A stretch of 5,907 nucleotides of DNA from NCBI GenBank assembly GCA_937885175.1, contig CAKZZO010000079.1:1-5907 (forward strand). Reading direction: 5' to 3'. The notes under the pieces are model-generated. The model worked only from the letters and a program-made list of their open reading frames with translations. It searched no databases and had not been told where the DNA came from. Source of the DNA: an uncultured Treponema sp. Lineage in GTDB: Bacteria; Spirochaetota; Spirochaetia; Treponematales; Treponemataceae. The translations under genes were made by a program, and so were the position numbers. Below are positions 5,903-5,907 of this stretch, one piece after another (within the stretch, counting starts at the first letter, position 1; the number at the start of each line of letters is the position of its first letter).

Positions 5903-5907
5903 GTTAT

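Noticed and set aside
1..5907. CRISPR array, insertion sequence, tRNA or prophage signal
   Set aside because: No regularly spaced repeats, transposase or integrase motifs, cloverleaf or phage genes were seen on either strand.

Overview
The window looks like chromosomal DNA from a spirochaete, most likely Treponema or a close relative. This is inference. It rests on moderate GC, several secreted or lipidated envelope proteins of the LPP20 kind, small beta-barrel outer-membrane proteins, and sigma70-type promoters. No rRNA, tRNA, insertion sequence, integrase or CRISPR array is visible, and no gene can be given a firm symbol.

Layout from left to right: (1) 55-624, minus strand, a small secreted beta-barrel outer-membrane protein. 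(2) 625-741, a compact divergent promoter region in which the two -35 boxes abut inside a short dyad. (3) 742-2967, plus strand, a 741-residue exported protein with an N-terminal globular domain, a long charged coiled coil, a middle beta-rich part and a predicted eight-strand C-terminal barrel. (4) 3081-3857, an LPP20-like lipoprotein with its own strong promoter and ribosome binding site, closed by a strong intrinsic terminator at 3873-3909. (5) About 3850-4119, a broken NlpC/P60 peptidase gene that keeps a signal peptide and the catalytic Cys motif but stops eight codons after the conserved F of DCSGF; the terminator of the previous gene lies inside its signal-peptide coding region. (6) 4135-5184, a second LPP20-like lipoprotein. 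(7) A terminator at 5186-5211, usable from both strands, separates it from (8) 5235-5684, minus strand, a four-helix inner-membrane protein of unknown family. (9) 5685-5907 holds the promoter of that gene, a small AT-rich hairpin, a possible rightward promoter with a short pairing leader, and a terminator-like hairpin for a minus-strand gene lying beyond the right edge. Positions 1-54 hold no recognisable feature.

Taken together, the left and middle genes form an envelope cluster: two barrel-bearing proteins expressed divergently, two LPP20-like lipoproteins, and the relic of a cell-wall hydrolase. A plausible inference is that the coiled-coil barrel protein bridges the outer membrane and periplasm and works with the lipoproteins. 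The genes have separate promoters and terminators, so this is a neighbourhood rather than a clear operon. The most unusual items are the domain order of the 741-residue protein and the decayed peptidase gene with a terminator embedded in it.
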